This document shows, one piece after another, positions 1-8,269 of a stretch of 64,000 bases of DNA. Source of the DNA: Methylibium rhizosphaerae (lineage in GTDB: Bacteria > Pseudomonadota > Gammaproteobacteria > Burkholderiales > Burkholderiaceae_C). Position numbers and translations under genes: made by a program. The stretch is taken from contig NZ_SWAR01000005.1 in the NCBI RefSeq assembly GCF_006386545.1, forward strand, positions 154,552 to 218,551, read 5' to 3'. The notes beneath the pieces were generated by a model. It did not search any database. It worked only from the letters and a program-made list of their open reading frames with translations, and was not told where the DNA came from. The stretch's first letter is position 1. Each line of letters begins with the position of its first letter.

Positions 1-61
1 GACTGTTTGACGAAGTAACGAACGCACCAGGGTGCCGGGTGCCTCGGGGGAATGGCTCACT

Positions 62-1198
62 ATGGAACGCGACCAGGCATCAAAGTTCATCAATGACCTG
101 CTGCGGCTGATGATGGCCCGCGGCGGCTCCGATCTCTTCCTGACGGCCGACTTCCCGCCGGCCATCAAGGTCGACGGCAAGGTCACCAAGGTGTCGCCGC
201 AGCCGCTGACCGGCCAGCACACCATCGCGCTGGCCCGTTCGATCATGAACGACAAGCAGGCGGCAGAGTTCGAGCGCACCAAGGAGTGCAACTTCGCGAT
301 CGCGCCGCAAGGCACCGGCCGCTTCCGCGTCAACGCCTTCATCCAGCAGGGCCACGTGGGCATGGTGCTGCGGACCATTCCGCAGCAGCTGCCCACCATC
401 GACTCGCTGGGCCTGCCCGGCGTGCTGAAGGACGTGGCGATGACCAAGCGCGGGCTGGTCATCTTCGTCGGCGCCACCGGCTCGGGCAAGTCCACCTCGC
501 TGGCGGCGATGGTCGACTACCGCAACGAGAACTCCTACGGCCACATCATCACCATCGAAGACCCGGTGGAGTTCGTGCACCCGCACAAGAACTGCATCGT
601 CACGCAGCGCGAGGTGGGGCTGGACACCGACGGCTGGTTCAACGCGCTGAAGAACACGCTGCGCCAGGCCCCCGACGTCATCCTGATGGGTGAGATCCGC
701 GACCGCGAGACGATGGAACATGCGGTGGCATTTGCCGAGACCGGCCACCTCTGCCTGGCCACGCTGCACGCCAACAGCGCCAACCAGGCGCTCGACCGCA
801 TCATCAACTTCTTCCCCGAAGAGCGGCGTGCGCAGCTGCTGATGGACCTCTCCCTGAACCTGAAGTCGCTCGTCTCGCAGCGCCTGCTGCCGCGCCAGGA
901 AGGCAAGGGCCGTGTTGCCGCGGTGGAGATCCTCCTCAACACGCCGCTCATCTCAGAGCTGATCTTCAAGGGCGAGGTTTCCGAGATCAAGGAGCTGATG
1001 AAGCGCAGCCGCGAACTCGGCATGCAGACTTTCGACCAGAGCCTGTTCGACCTCTACGAGGGCCAGTTCGTCACCTACGAAGACGCGCTGCGCAACGCCG
1101 ACTCGGTGAACGACCTGCGGCTGCAGATCAAGCTCAACAGCCAGCGCGCACGCAACTCCGACCTCGCTGCCGGCACCGAGCACCTGACGATTGTTTGA
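62..1198 (+). CDS. pilU: Type IV pilus retraction-type ATPase PilU
   Basis: Cytoplasmic hexameric motor ATPase of the PilT/PilU family that powers type IV pilus disassembly and twitching; PilU normally works together with PilT. The 378-residue product has an N-terminal PAS-like PilT domain, Walker A GATGSGKS at about 137-144 and the Asp/Walker B stretch DVILMGEIRDRETM at about 205-218, typical of retraction ATPases. The family usually has about 380 residues, which fits the start at 62; an upstream in-frame ATG at 32 would add ten residues with no good ribosome site. A pilT gene would be expected just upstream, outside the window; the first 61 bases hold nothing I can assign. Confidence 0.93.
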   Translation: MERDQASKFINDLLRLMMARGGSDLFLTADFPPAIKVDGKVTKVSPQPLTGQHTIALARSIMNDKQAAEFERTKECNFAIAPQGTGRFRVNAFIQQGHVGMVLRTIPQQLPTIDSLGLPGVLKDVAMTKRGLVIFVGATGSGKSTSLAAMVDYRNENSYGHIITIEDPVEFVHPHKNCIVTQREVGLDTDGWFNALKNTLRQAPDVILMGEIRDRETMEHAVAFAETGHLCLATLHANSANQALDRIINFFPEERRAQLLMDLSLNLKSLVSQRLLPRQEGKGRVAAVEILLNTPLISELIFKGEVSEIKELMKRSRELGMQTFDQSLFDLYEGQFVTYEDALRNADSVNDLRLQIKLNSQRARNSDLAAGTEHLTIV

Positions 1199-1312
1199 CC
1201 ACCCCCGTAGCGCCTGCGGCGCTCCCCCTTGAGGGGGCGGCGCAGGCAGACCGGCAAAGCCGGATCTGCGGCGCCCACTTTGACCCGGCCCCATGTGCGC
1301 AGCACTGGGGCC
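1199..1312. repeat. Extragenic hairpin-rich element after pilU
   Basis: The gap after pilU is made of inverted repeats: a CCCCC-TTGA-GGGGG hairpin near 1226-1243 inside a longer GCGCCTGCGGCGC-rich block, then a second hairpin with arms GGCCCCA (1287-1293) and TGGGGCC (1306-1312) enclosing GTGC/GCAC. There is no T-tract, so these are not canonical intrinsic terminators. From general knowledge, similar cccctTGAgggg extragenic blocks are common between genes in Comamonadaceae and relatives. It may help end pilU transcription. Confidence 0.5.
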
Positions 1313-1342
1313 GTCTCACTTCCGACGACCCAAGGAGGCTTG

Positions 1343-2236
1343 ATGAACACCAAGAGCTATGAGCCCATCGCATCGCAGACCGTCGCTTTCCTGGGCCTGG
1401 GGGTGATGGGCTACCCGATGGCCGGCCACCTGGCACGTGCCGGTCATGAGGTCACGGTCTACAACCGCACGGCTGCCAAGGCCGAGGCGTGGACCCGAGA
1501 GTTCGGCGGCAGGAGCGCCGCCACGCCGCGCGAAGCCGCCGGGGGCGCCGACATCGTGTTCTGCTGCGTGGGCAACGACGACGACCTGCGTTCGGTGGTG
1601 ATGGGCGGCAACGGCGCGTTCGCCGGCATGAAGCCCGGCGCCATCTTCGTGGACCACACCACCGCTTCGGCGGAAGTGGCCCGCGAGCTGGCGGCCGAGG
1701 CGCGCGGGCGCGGGCTGAATTTCATCGACGCACCGGTGTCCGGCGGCAATCTGGGGGCCATCAACGGCGTGCTCACCGTGATGTGCGGGGGCGACGCGGC
1801 GGCCTTCGCCCAGGTGCAGCCGGTGGCGATGGCCTTCGCCAAGGCAGTCACGCTGCTGGGCGACAGCGGCGCCGGCCAGCTGGCCAAGATGGTCAACCAG
1901 ATCTGCATCGCGGGCCTCGTGCAGGGGCTGGCCGAGGCCATCGCCTTCGGTCAGAAGGCCGGGCTGGACATGAAGGCCGTGCTCGGCGTCATCGGCAAGG
2001 GCGCGGCGCAAAGCTGGCAGATGGACAACCGTGGGCCGACGATGGTCGACGACAAGTTCGACTTCGGCTTTGCGGTGGACTGGATGCGCAAGGACCTGGG
2101 CCTGTGCCTCGAGGAGGCGCGCCGCAACGGCTCGCGGCTGCCGGTCACGGCGCTGGTCGATCAGTTCTATGCCGACCTGCAGGCCGAAGGCGGCGGACGC
2201 TGGGACACCTCCAGCCTGGTCCGTCGCCTGAAATAG
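1343..2236 (+). CDS. NAD(P)-dependent beta-hydroxyacid dehydrogenase (3-hydroxyisobutyrate dehydrogenase family)
   Basis: Soluble oxidoreductase of the 3-hydroxyisobutyrate / tartronate semialdehyde / 6-phosphogluconate dehydrogenase superfamily, oxidising a beta-hydroxy acid with NAD(P)+. The Rossmann motif GLGVMG lies at residues 18-23, the substrate motif DAPVSGG follows around residue 130, and GAGQLAKMVNQ carries the catalytic lysine. The length of 297 residues is normal. The start is set by a strong AAGGAGG ribosome site at 1332-1338; a longer frame opens at 1229 but has no support. The exact substrate cannot be told from sequence (3-hydroxyisobutyrate, 2-hydroxy-3-oxopropionate and succinic semialdehyde reductases look alike). 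Confidence 0.88.
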   Translation: MNTKSYEPIASQTVAFLGLGVMGYPMAGHLARAGHEVTVYNRTAAKAEAWTREFGGRSAATPREAAGGADIVFCCVGNDDDLRSVVMGGNGAFAGMKPGAIFVDHTTASAEVARELAAEARGRGLNFIDAPVSGGNLGAINGVLTVMCGGDAAAFAQVQPVAMAFAKAVTLLGDSGAGQLAKMVNQICIAGLVQGLAEAIAFGQKAGLDMKAVLGVIGKGAAQSWQMDNRGPTMVDDKFDFGFAVDWMRKDLGLCLEEARRNGSRLPVTALVDQFYADLQAEGGGRWDTSSLVRRLK

Positions 2237-2243
2237 GCCGGCG

Positions 2244-2924
2244 TTACTGGGCCGTCGAAGCTGCGGGCGCCGCCGGCTTGGGCGCCACGTGCTCCTTGCG
2301 GCCCAGGGCGGCGAGTTCCTCCTCGCTGAGGATCTCGAACGCCTTCACCACCTTGCTGACGCCGGCAATGCTGCGTGCCAGCTCGGCGCCGCGGTTGGCC
2401 TCGCGTTCGGTGACGCGGCCCATCAGGAACACCGTGCCGCGCTCGGCCACCACCTTGTAGGCGTTGGACATGATGTCCTTGGCGTCCACGAAGGTCGCCT
2501 TGACCTTGCTTTCGAGCAACAGGTCGTTCGAGCGCGAGCCGATGGTGCTGTTGGGGCCGACCACCAGCTCGTTGAAGGTGCCGCGCACGTTCTCGATGCG
2601 CGACAGGCTCTGCTCCACCGCCACCCGCTCGGCTTCGGTGGGCACTTCACCGGTGATCAGCAGCATGCGGTTGTAGCTGGTCACGTTGACGTGGCCTTTT
2701 TCGCCCAGCACGTCCTTCACGCGGTTGGACGCCTTCAGTTCGATGGCCTGGTCTTCGATCTGCGTGCCGGAGGTGCGCCGGTCGGTGGCCATCAGCGCAC
2801 CGCCCACCGCGGCACCGCCGATCAGCAGCGGCGCGCAGCCGCTCAATGCACCGCCCAGCGTGCTCGCCGCCAGCAGCGCCAGCACCAGTGAACGCAGTTT
2901 GGTCTTCGAGTTCGTCATGGTCAT
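2244..2924 (-). CDS. dolP: BON-domain outer membrane lipoprotein (DolP/YraP type)
   Basis: Periplasmic-facing lipoprotein of 226 residues with two BON domains, the layout of DolP (YraP), which supports outer membrane integrity and division-site envelope remodelling. The N-terminus has a lipoprotein signal with lipobox LSGC. The two BON repeats read roughly 70-135 and 145-210, ending in an Ala/Pro-rich tail. The start ATG at 2924 overlaps the diaA stop (ATGA), so the two are translationally coupled; a second ATG lies two codons later at 2918. The neighbourhood yraN-diaA-yraP next to rsmI is conserved in proteobacteria and supports the call. Confidence 0.85.
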   Translation of the reverse strand: MTMTNSKTKLRSLVLALLAASTLGGALSGCAPLLIGGAAVGGALMATDRRTSGTQIEDQAIELKASNRVKDVLGEKGHVNVTSYNRMLLITGEVPTEAERVAVEQSLSRIENVRGTFNELVVGPNSTIGSRSNDLLLESKVKATFVDAKDIMSNAYKVVAERGTVFLMGRVTEREANRGAELARSIAGVSKVVKAFEILSEEELAALGRKEHVAPKPAAPAASTAQ

Positions 2925-3517
2925 CCGTTGTCGGTTTCGCCCAGCAGCTGCGCGTCCACCGCATCGCACAGGCAGTGCACGACCAGCAGGTGGACTTCCT
3001 GGATGCGTGCGGTGCGGTCGGCCGGCACGCAGATGTGCACGTCGGTCTCGGTCAGACGCTCGCGCAGCTTGCCGCCGCCCTTGCCGGTGAGTGCGATCAC
3101 CGTCATGTCCTTCTCGTGTGCGGCATCCACCGCGGCCAGCACATTGGCCGAGTTGCCGCTGGTGGTGATGGCGATCAGCACGTCGCCGGGGTTGCCCAGC
3201 GCCTGCACCTGCTTCGAGAAGATCTGGTTGAAGTCGTAGTCGTTGGCGACGGCGGTGAGGATGGAGCTGTCGGTCGTGAGCGCGATGGCCGCCAGGCCCG
3301 GGCGCTCTCGCTCGAAGCGGCCGACGAACTCGGCCGCGAAGTGCTGCGCGTCTCCGGCGGAGCCGCCATTGCCGCAGGCGAGCACCTTGCCGCCCGCGGT
3401 GATGCACCCCAGCAGGGCGCTGGCTGCGTCGGCCACCGGCCGCGTCAGCACTTCCGCGGCCTTGTACTTGACGTCGGCACTGTCGAAGAAGTGCTGCTGT
3501 ATGCGTTGTTCCAACAT
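2921..3517 (-). CDS. diaA: SIS-domain protein DiaA / phosphoheptose isomerase-like
   Basis: 198-residue SIS-domain protein. DiaA binds DnaA and promotes timely initiation at oriC; the close paralogue GmhA isomerises sedoheptulose 7-phosphate, and sequence alone does not cleanly separate them. Visible family signatures are ACGNGGSAGDAQHFAAE and ITTSGNSANV. The context between yraN and the BON lipoprotein is that of diaA rather than an LPS heptose operon. The stop overlaps the ATG of the following lipoprotein gene by four bases. About 70 bases separate it from yraN upstream. Confidence 0.85.
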   Translation of the reverse strand: MLEQRIQQHFFDSADVKYKAAEVLTRPVADAASALLGCITAGGKVLACGNGGSAGDAQHFAAEFVGRFERERPGLAAIALTTDSSILTAVANDYDFNQIFSKQVQALGNPGDVLIAITTSGNSANVLAAVDAAHEKDMTVIALTGKGGGKLRERLTETDVHICVPADRTARIQEVHLLVVHCLCDAVDAQLLGETDNG

Positions 3518-3587
3518 GGGTGGGGATGATAAGTCAGCCGGTTGGTGGGGCCGCGCCGCCGGGAGGTTCCGCGGTTTTGCAGGATTT

Positions 3588-3956
3588 TCAAAGTGCGTCG
3601 AAGGCGGCTCGCAGCCATTCGATGCGGTCGGCGTCGATGGCCACCACGTCGAAGCGGCAGGGGGGCGGCGTGGCGTGCCTTTGGAGGTAGTTCTGGGCGG
3701 CGAACACGAGGCGCCGGCGCTTGGCGACCGAGATGCTTTCTGCCGCGCTGCCGTGGCCGCCGCCGGCACGCCGTCGCACTTCGACGAACACCAGCGTGCC
3801 GTCGCGGTCGCGCATGATGAGGTCCACCTCGGCCCCGTGCGAGCGCGGGCCGGCCGCCACCCGATAATTGCGCTCCACCAGCTTGAGGCCCTGCCGCTGC
3901 AGATGCGCCAGGGCCCGGCTCTCGCCCTCGTCACCGCTCGCCTTGGTCGTGACCAC
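3588..3956 (-). CDS. yraN: YraN/UPF0102 family nuclease-like protein
   Basis: 122-residue member of UPF0102, a restriction-endonuclease-like fold predicted to act on nucleic acid; no cellular role is firmly known. The signature region HGAEVDLIMRDRDGTLVFVEVRRR holds the conserved E-D...E-x-R residues of the fold. I chose the GTG at 3956 because AGGGAGG precedes it at a good distance; another GTG in frame lies nine codons upstream. This start overlaps, head to head, the putative rsmI start on the other strand, so one of the two 5' ends is probably a little shorter than drawn. It leads the yraN-diaA-dolP transcription unit. Confidence 0.85.
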   Translation of the reverse strand: MVTTKASGDEGESRALAHLQRQGLKLVERNYRVAAGPRSHGAEVDLIMRDRDGTLVFVEVRRRAGGGHGSAAESISVAKRRRLVFAAQNYLQRHATPPPCRFDVVAIDADRIEWLRAAFDAL

Positions 3957-4866
3957 TTCCGAAGCCTCCTCCCTCTTGAGCACCGCGGCCGCTGCCGCAG
4001 GCTCGCAGCAGTATCCCAAAGGGGCGCTGTATGTCGTGGCCACGCCGATCGGCAACCTGGCCGACATGAGCCTGCGCGCCATCCATGCGCTGGCGCTGTG
4101 CGACGCGGTGGCCTGCGAAGACACCCGGGTGACCGCCGGACTGCTGCGCCACTTCGGGCTCGACCACAAGCCGCTGCTGGCGGTGCACGAGCACAACGAA
4201 GCCGGCGCTGCCGCCGGCATCGTCGAGCGCCTGCAGCGCGGCGAACGGGTGGCCTATGCCAGCGACGCCGGCACGCCGGCGGTGAGCGACCCCGGCGCGC
4301 GGCTGGTGGCCGCCGTGCAGGCCGCGGGGCTGCGCGTGCTGCCGCTGCCGGGCGCCAGCAGCGTGGTCACCGCCCTCAGCGCCGCCGGCGACGTGGCCGG
4401 CAGCGACTTCCGCTTCATCGGCTTCCTGCCGGCCAAGGGCGGGGAGCGCAGCGCGGCGCTGGCGCAGCTGGCGGCGGAGCCCGGCACCACGGTGCTGTTC
4501 GAGGCGCCGCATCGAATCGAAGCCCTGGCACGGGCCCTGGCCGATGCCTGCCCGGCGCGGCGCGTCACCGTCTGCCGGGAACTCACCAAGCAGTTCGAGA
4601 GCATCCACACGCGCGAAGCGGGTGAGCTGCCCGCCTGGCTGGCCGAAGACGCCAACCGCACCCGCGGTGAGTTCGTGCTGGTGCTGCATGCCGTGCCGGG
4701 CGCCTCGGCGAGCCAGGACGCGCTGCCCCCCGAAGCCGAGCGGCTGCTGAAGGTATTGCTGGCCGAGCTGCCGCTGAAGCAGGCAGTGGCACTGGCGGCC
4801 GAAGCGAGCGGCGTGGCGCGCAATGCGCTGTACCAGCGGGCGCTGCAGCTCAAGCAGGAAGGCTGA
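3949..4866 (+). CDS. rsmI: 16S rRNA 2'-O-ribose C1402 methyltransferase RsmI
   Basis: Methylates the 2'-OH of C1402 in the ribosomal P site of 16S rRNA with S-adenosylmethionine. The tetrapyrrole-methylase fold is plain: GALYVVATPIGNLADMSLRA near the start, VACEDTR, ASDAGTPAVSDPG and FEAPHRI. At 305 residues it is a little longer than the E. coli protein (286). The start is uncertain: GTG at 3949 is drawn, TTG at 3976 or a later codon would equally leave the conserved core intact and would remove the overlap with the divergent yraN start. It is transcribed away from yraN-diaA-dolP. Confidence 0.92.
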   Translation: MTTSEASSLLSTAAAAAGSQQYPKGALYVVATPIGNLADMSLRAIHALALCDAVACEDTRVTAGLLRHFGLDHKPLLAVHEHNEAGAAAGIVERLQRGERVAYASDAGTPAVSDPGARLVAAVQAAGLRVLPLPGASSVVTALSAAGDVAGSDFRFIGFLPAKGGERSAALAQLAAEPGTTVLFEAPHRIEALARALADACPARRVTVCRELTKQFESIHTREAGELPAWLAEDANRTRGEFVLVLHAVPGASASQDALPPEAERLLKVLLAELPLKQAVALAAEASGVARNALYQRALQLKQEG

Positions 4867-4884
4867 GCGCGCGGCCGCCCGGTT

Positions 4885-5229
4885 TCAGTGGCGATCCTGG
4901 CCGTCGTGCTTTTGACGGCGGATGTCGCGGCTGGCATGGTCCTGCATCTTGTGCAGCCGCTTGCGCTCGGCGGTCGTCACCGTCCCGTCGGCCCGGGCCT
5001 TGTCTTCGGCGCGGTTGATGACCGCCTGCTCCCGCTCGAGGCGTCGGGTTTCGCGCTGGGTGAGCTCGCCCGAGGCGATGCCCTGGTCGATGCGCTGCTC
5101 CTGGCGCGCCTGGCGGGCGTCGATGCGCGGCTTATGGGTGCCCGGGGCGGAAGCGGCTGCGTCCTGCGCAAAGCTGGTCGCGGCCAGCATCGACAAGCCG
5201 GCGGCAGTGATCCAGGTCCTGAAGTTCAT
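4885..5229 (-). CDS. Small secreted, charged helical protein of unknown function
   Basis: 114-residue protein with a clear Sec signal peptide (TWITAAGLSMLAATSFAQDA, cleavage likely after AQ or FAQ near residue 22). The mature part is almost all Arg, Gln, Glu, Lys and Asp in helical runs (RQARQEQRIDQG, TQRETRRLEREQA, TAERKRLHKMQ), suggesting a periplasmic helical bundle. I do not recognise a characterised family, though short Arg/Gln-rich periplasmic proteins of this kind recur in Burkholderiales. The start at 5229 directly precedes the signal peptide. Divergent from tldD. Confidence 0.7.
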   Translation of the reverse strand: MNFRTWITAAGLSMLAATSFAQDAAASAPGTHKPRIDARQARQEQRIDQGIASGELTQRETRRLEREQAVINRAEDKARADGTVTTAERKRLHKMQDHASRDIRRQKHDGQDRH

Positions 5230-5396
5230 GGTGTGCGTCCTCGTCTGGTTGGGATGGATGGGTTGTGGGTCGCGACCCCCTCGCCACAACGGTGCCCATC
5301 CAACCCCGGACGACTGCGAGACTTGTCGCCGGGGTAAAGAAGCGTGAAGCCACATGGGCAGTGCACCGGACAGCCTGCATGCCTAGAATGGCCCGC

Positions 5397-6860
5397 ATGA
5401 TTTCGCGCGAACCCACCCTCGAGCGACTGGCGACCGCCAAGTCGCTGCTGCTTGAACCCTTCGGCCTCGACGAGACCAAGCTGGCGCAGGCGCTGGCGGT
5501 GATCGGCGAGCACCGCATCGACGACGCGGACCTGTACTTCCAGTACACCCGCAGCGAAGGCTGGAGCCTGGAAGAGGGCATCGTCAAGAGCGGCAGCTTC
5601 GGCATCGACCAGGGCGTGGGCGTGCGCGCAGTGGCCGGCGAAAAGACCGCCTTTGCCTACAGCGACGACATCTCCGAAGCCTCGCTGCTCGACGCGGCCC
5701 GCACCGTGCGCAGCATCGCCGCGGCCGGCGCGAGCCGGCGGGTGAAGGTGGGCGGTGCGCCCACCGTGGCGGGCAGCCGCGTGCTGTATGCGCCGATGGA
5801 CCCGATCGCCACGCTCGACAGCACGCAGAAGGTGGCGCTGCTCGAGAAGGTGGAGCAGCTCGCGCGCAAGCGCGATCCGCGCATCGTGCAGGTGATGGCC
5901 GGCCTGGCCAGCGAATACGACGTGGTGATGGTGGCGCGCGCCGACGGCACGCTGGCCGCCGACGTGCGGCCGCTGGTGCGCCTGAGCGTGACCGTGATCG
6001 CCGAGCAGAACGGCCGCCGCGAAGTCGGATCGGGCGGCGGTGGCGGGCGGTTCGGCCTGGGCTACTTCCACGACGACGTGATCGTGGGCTATGTAGATCA
6101 GGCGGTGAATGCGGCGCTCACCAACCTCGAAAGCCGCCCGGCACCGGCCGGCGAGATGGACGTGGTGCTGGGCCCGGGCTGGCCGGGCATCCTGCTGCAC
6201 GAGGCCATCGGCCACGGACTCGAAGGCGACTTCAATCGCAAGGGCTCGAGCGCGTTCTCGGGCCGCATCGGACAGCGTGTCGCGGCCAAGGGCGTGACGG
6301 TGCTCGACGACGGCACCATCCCCGACCGCCGCGGCTCGCTCAACGTCGACGACGAAGGCAATGCCTCGCAGCGCAACGTGCTGATCGAGGACGGCATCCT
6401 GCGCGGCTACATCCAGGACGCGATGAATGCGCGGCTCATGAAGGTCAAGCCCACCGGCAACGGCCGCCGCGAAAGCTATGCGCACGTGCCGATGCCGCGC
6501 ATGACCAACACCTACATGCTGGGCGGCGACAAGTCGCGCGACGAGATCGTCGCGAGCCTCAAGCGCGGGCTGTATGCCACCAACTTCGGCGGCGGCCAGG
6601 TCGACATCACCAGCGGCAAGTTCGTGTTCTCGGCCAGCGAGGCGTTCTGGGTCGAAAACGGCAAGATCCAGTACCCGGTCAAGGGCGCCACCATCATCGG
6701 CAACGGGCCCGACGCCCTGACGCGGGTGAAGATGATCGGCAACGACATGGAGCTCGACACTGGCGTGGGCACCTGCGGCAAGGAAGGCCAGAGCGTGCCG
6801 GTGGGCGTGGGCCAGCCGACGCTGCGCATCGACGGGCTCACCGTCGGCGGCACCGCCTGA
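5397..6860 (+). CDS. tldD: Metalloprotease TldD
   Basis: 487-residue TldD, which with TldE forms a zinc protease that degrades unfolded short peptides and, in enterobacteria, matures microcin B17 and CcdA. The zinc motif HEAIGH begins at about residue 268, followed by GLEGDFNRKGSS, which is characteristic of TldD. C-terminal TCGKEGQSVPVGVGQPTLRI is also family-typical. The start ATG 5397 follows a purine-rich leader; upstream in-frame ATGs exist but lack conserved sequence. tldE (pmbA) is not in this window. Its possible role in peptide maturation is noted only because a microcin-like locus lies 20 kb downstream. Confidence 0.94.
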   Translation: MISREPTLERLATAKSLLLEPFGLDETKLAQALAVIGEHRIDDADLYFQYTRSEGWSLEEGIVKSGSFGIDQGVGVRAVAGEKTAFAYSDDISEASLLDAARTVRSIAAAGASRRVKVGGAPTVAGSRVLYAPMDPIATLDSTQKVALLEKVEQLARKRDPRIVQVMAGLASEYDVVMVARADGTLAADVRPLVRLSVTVIAEQNGRREVGSGGGGGRFGLGYFHDDVIVGYVDQAVNAALTNLESRPAPAGEMDVVLGPGWPGILLHEAIGHGLEGDFNRKGSSAFSGRIGQRVAAKGVTVLDDGTIPDRRGSLNVDDEGNASQRNVLIEDGILRGYIQDAMNARLMKVKPTGNGRRESYAHVPMPRMTNTYMLGGDKSRDEIVASLKRGLYATNFGGGQVDITSGKFVFSASEAFWVENGKIQYPVKGATIIGNGPDALTRVKMIGNDMELDTGVGTCGKEGQSVPVGVGQPTLRIDGLTVGGTA

Positions 6861-6885
6861 CGGGCCTCAAACCGGAAAAAACTGC

Positions 6886-6916
6886 TTGACGCGGTGCACA
6901 AGCGCCGTGCTACATT
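6886..6916 (+). promoter_or_regulatory. Putative sigma-70 promoter of the aroG leader
   Basis: TTGACG (6886-6891) and TACATT (6911-6916), the latter preceded by TG one base away as in an extended -10. The spacer is 19 bp, longer than ideal, which the extended -10 can tolerate. Transcription would begin about seven bases after the -10, at or within a base or two of the leader-peptide ATG (6924), so the first translated codon would be at the extreme 5' end of the RNA. Confidence 0.55.
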
Positions 6917-6923
6917 CGCGCCC

Positions 6924-7001
6924 ATGCTTCGCGCTTCCAGCTTTTACTTTGCGTACTTTTGGTTCTCGCACCGCCCCGGCGGAGGAGAGGCAAGCGCCTA
7001 A
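6924..7001 (+). CDS. Aromatic-rich leader peptide of the aroG attenuator
   Basis: A 25-codon open frame, too short for usual gene callers, encoding MLRASS, then FYFAYFWF, then SHRPGGGEASA and TAA. Seven of eight consecutive residues are aromatic (four Phe, two Tyr, one Trp), a composition that would stall ribosomes when charged aromatic tRNAs run low. It sits 115 bases in front of aroG, the first committed step of aromatic amino acid synthesis, and is followed by an intrinsic terminator. No ribosome site precedes the ATG; the promoter spacing suggests leaderless translation, as known for the rhizobial trpL peptide. That assignment is inference from composition and position. Confidence 0.8.
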   Translation: MLRASSFYFAYFWFSHRPGGGEASA

Positions 7002-7030
7002 GCAAAGCAAGTAGCGCAAACCGAACCTCA

Positions 7031-7062
7031 AAAACCGCCGGGTCCCCCCGGCGGTTTTTTTT
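7031..7062 (+). terminator. Intrinsic terminator of the aroG attenuator
   Basis: Perfect stem CCGCCGGG (7035-7042) with CCCGGCGG (7047-7054), A-run before and eight T after. The 5' arm can instead pair with an identical copy of the 3' arm at 6975-6982 inside the leader-peptide frame (antiterminator). That pairing is topologically incompatible with a third helix between the aromatic codons 6948-6958 and 7009-7020 (TTTGCG/CGCAAA plus TACTT/AAGTA). A ribosome stalled on the aromatic codons would break that helix and favour read-through into aroG. Confidence 0.85.
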
Positions 7063-7116
7063 CGCCCCTGCGCTGCCCACACAACACCAAGCCCACCGAC
7101 GAAGGAGCCCGCCGTC

Positions 7117-8235
7117 ATGAATGCCAAGTCCGCCACTGCCACCGAGGGTTGGTATGCGCACGGAGAGAAAACCTCGCAGACCGACGACGAAAGGATCAAG
7201 GACGTGACGCCGCTGCCGCCGCCGGAGCACCTGATCCGCTTCTTCCCGATTCGCGGTACCCCGGTGGAAACGCTGGTGGCCGAGACCCGCCACAACATCC
7301 GCCGCATCATGCATGGCAAGGACGACCGGCTGCTGGTGATCATCGGCCCGTGTTCGATCCATGACCCGTCGGCCGCGCTCGAGTACGCACAGCGCCTGAA
7401 GACCCAGCGCGAGAAGTACGCCGACACGCTGGAGATCGTGATGCGGGTGTACTTCGAGAAGCCGCGCACCACGGTGGGCTGGAAGGGCCTCATCAACGAC
7501 CCCTACCTCGACGAGAGCTTCCGCATCGACGAGGGGCTGCGCATCGCCCGCCAGCTTCTGCTGGAAATCAACCGCCAGGGCATGCCGGCCGGCAGCGAGT
7601 TCCTCGACGTGATCTCGCCGCAGTACATCGGCGACCTCATCTCCTGGGGCGCCATCGGCGCGCGCACCACCGAAAGCCAGGTGCACCGCGAGCTGGCCTC
7701 GGGCATCTCGGCGCCGATCGGCTTCAAGAACGGCACCGACGGCAACATCAAGATCGCCACCGACGCGATCCAGGCGGCGGCACGCGCGCACCACTTCCTG
7801 TCGGTGCACAAGAACGGCCAGGTCGCCATCGTCGAGACCAAGGGCAACAAGGACTGCCACGTGATCCTGCGCGGCGGCAAGACGCCCAACTACAGCGCCG
7901 AGCACGTGGCCGCCGCCTGCGCCGACCTGGAAGCCGCCAAGCTGCCGTGCAACCTGATGGTCGATTGCAGCCATGCCAACAGCTCCAAGCAGCACGAGCG
8001 CCAGATCGACGTGGCCAAGGACATCGCGGGCCAGATCGCCGCGGGCAGCCGCAGCATCTTCGGCGTGATGGTCGAAAGCCACCTGAAGGGCGGCGCACAG
8101 AAGTTCACGCCGGGCAAGGACGATGCTTCGCAGCTCGAATATGGCAAGAGCATCACCGACGCCTGCATCGCCTGGGACGACTCGCTGCAGGTGCTCGACG
8201 TGCTGAGCCAGGCGGTGAAGCAGCGCCGTCGCTGA
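7117..8235 (+). CDS. aroG: 3-deoxy-7-phosphoheptulonate (DAHP) synthase, class I
   Basis: Condenses phosphoenolpyruvate and erythrose 4-phosphate, the entry step of the shikimate pathway; cytoplasmic, metal dependent. The 372-residue length and motifs (IGPCSIHDPSAALEYAQRL, MRVYFEKPRTTVGWKGLINDP, GARTTESQVHRELASG, DCSHANSSKQ) are those of AroG/AroF/AroH-type type I-alpha enzymes. The start ATG 7117 has GAAGGAG at 7101-7107. Which aromatic amino acid inhibits the enzyme cannot be told safely. Upstream leader peptide and terminator indicate transcription attenuation in response to Phe/Tyr/Trp supply. Confidence 0.95.
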   Translation: MNAKSATATEGWYAHGEKTSQTDDERIKDVTPLPPPEHLIRFFPIRGTPVETLVAETRHNIRRIMHGKDDRLLVIIGPCSIHDPSAALEYAQRLKTQREKYADTLEIVMRVYFEKPRTTVGWKGLINDPYLDESFRIDEGLRIARQLLLEINRQGMPAGSEFLDVISPQYIGDLISWGAIGARTTESQVHRELASGISAPIGFKNGTDGNIKIATDAIQAAARAHHFLSVHKNGQVAIVETKGNKDCHVILRGGKTPNYSAEHVAAACADLEAAKLPCNLMVDCSHANSSKQHERQIDVAKDIAGQIAAGSRSIFGVMVESHLKGGAQKFTPGKDDASQLEYGKSITDACIAWDDSLQVLDVLSQAVKQRRR

Positions 8236-8269
8236 CGCACACTACGGGATCGCCCAGGAGGGATCTCGC

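Noticed and set aside
1..31. Tail of pilT before pilU
   Set aside because: The reading frames here do not match the known end of PilT, and too little sequence is present.
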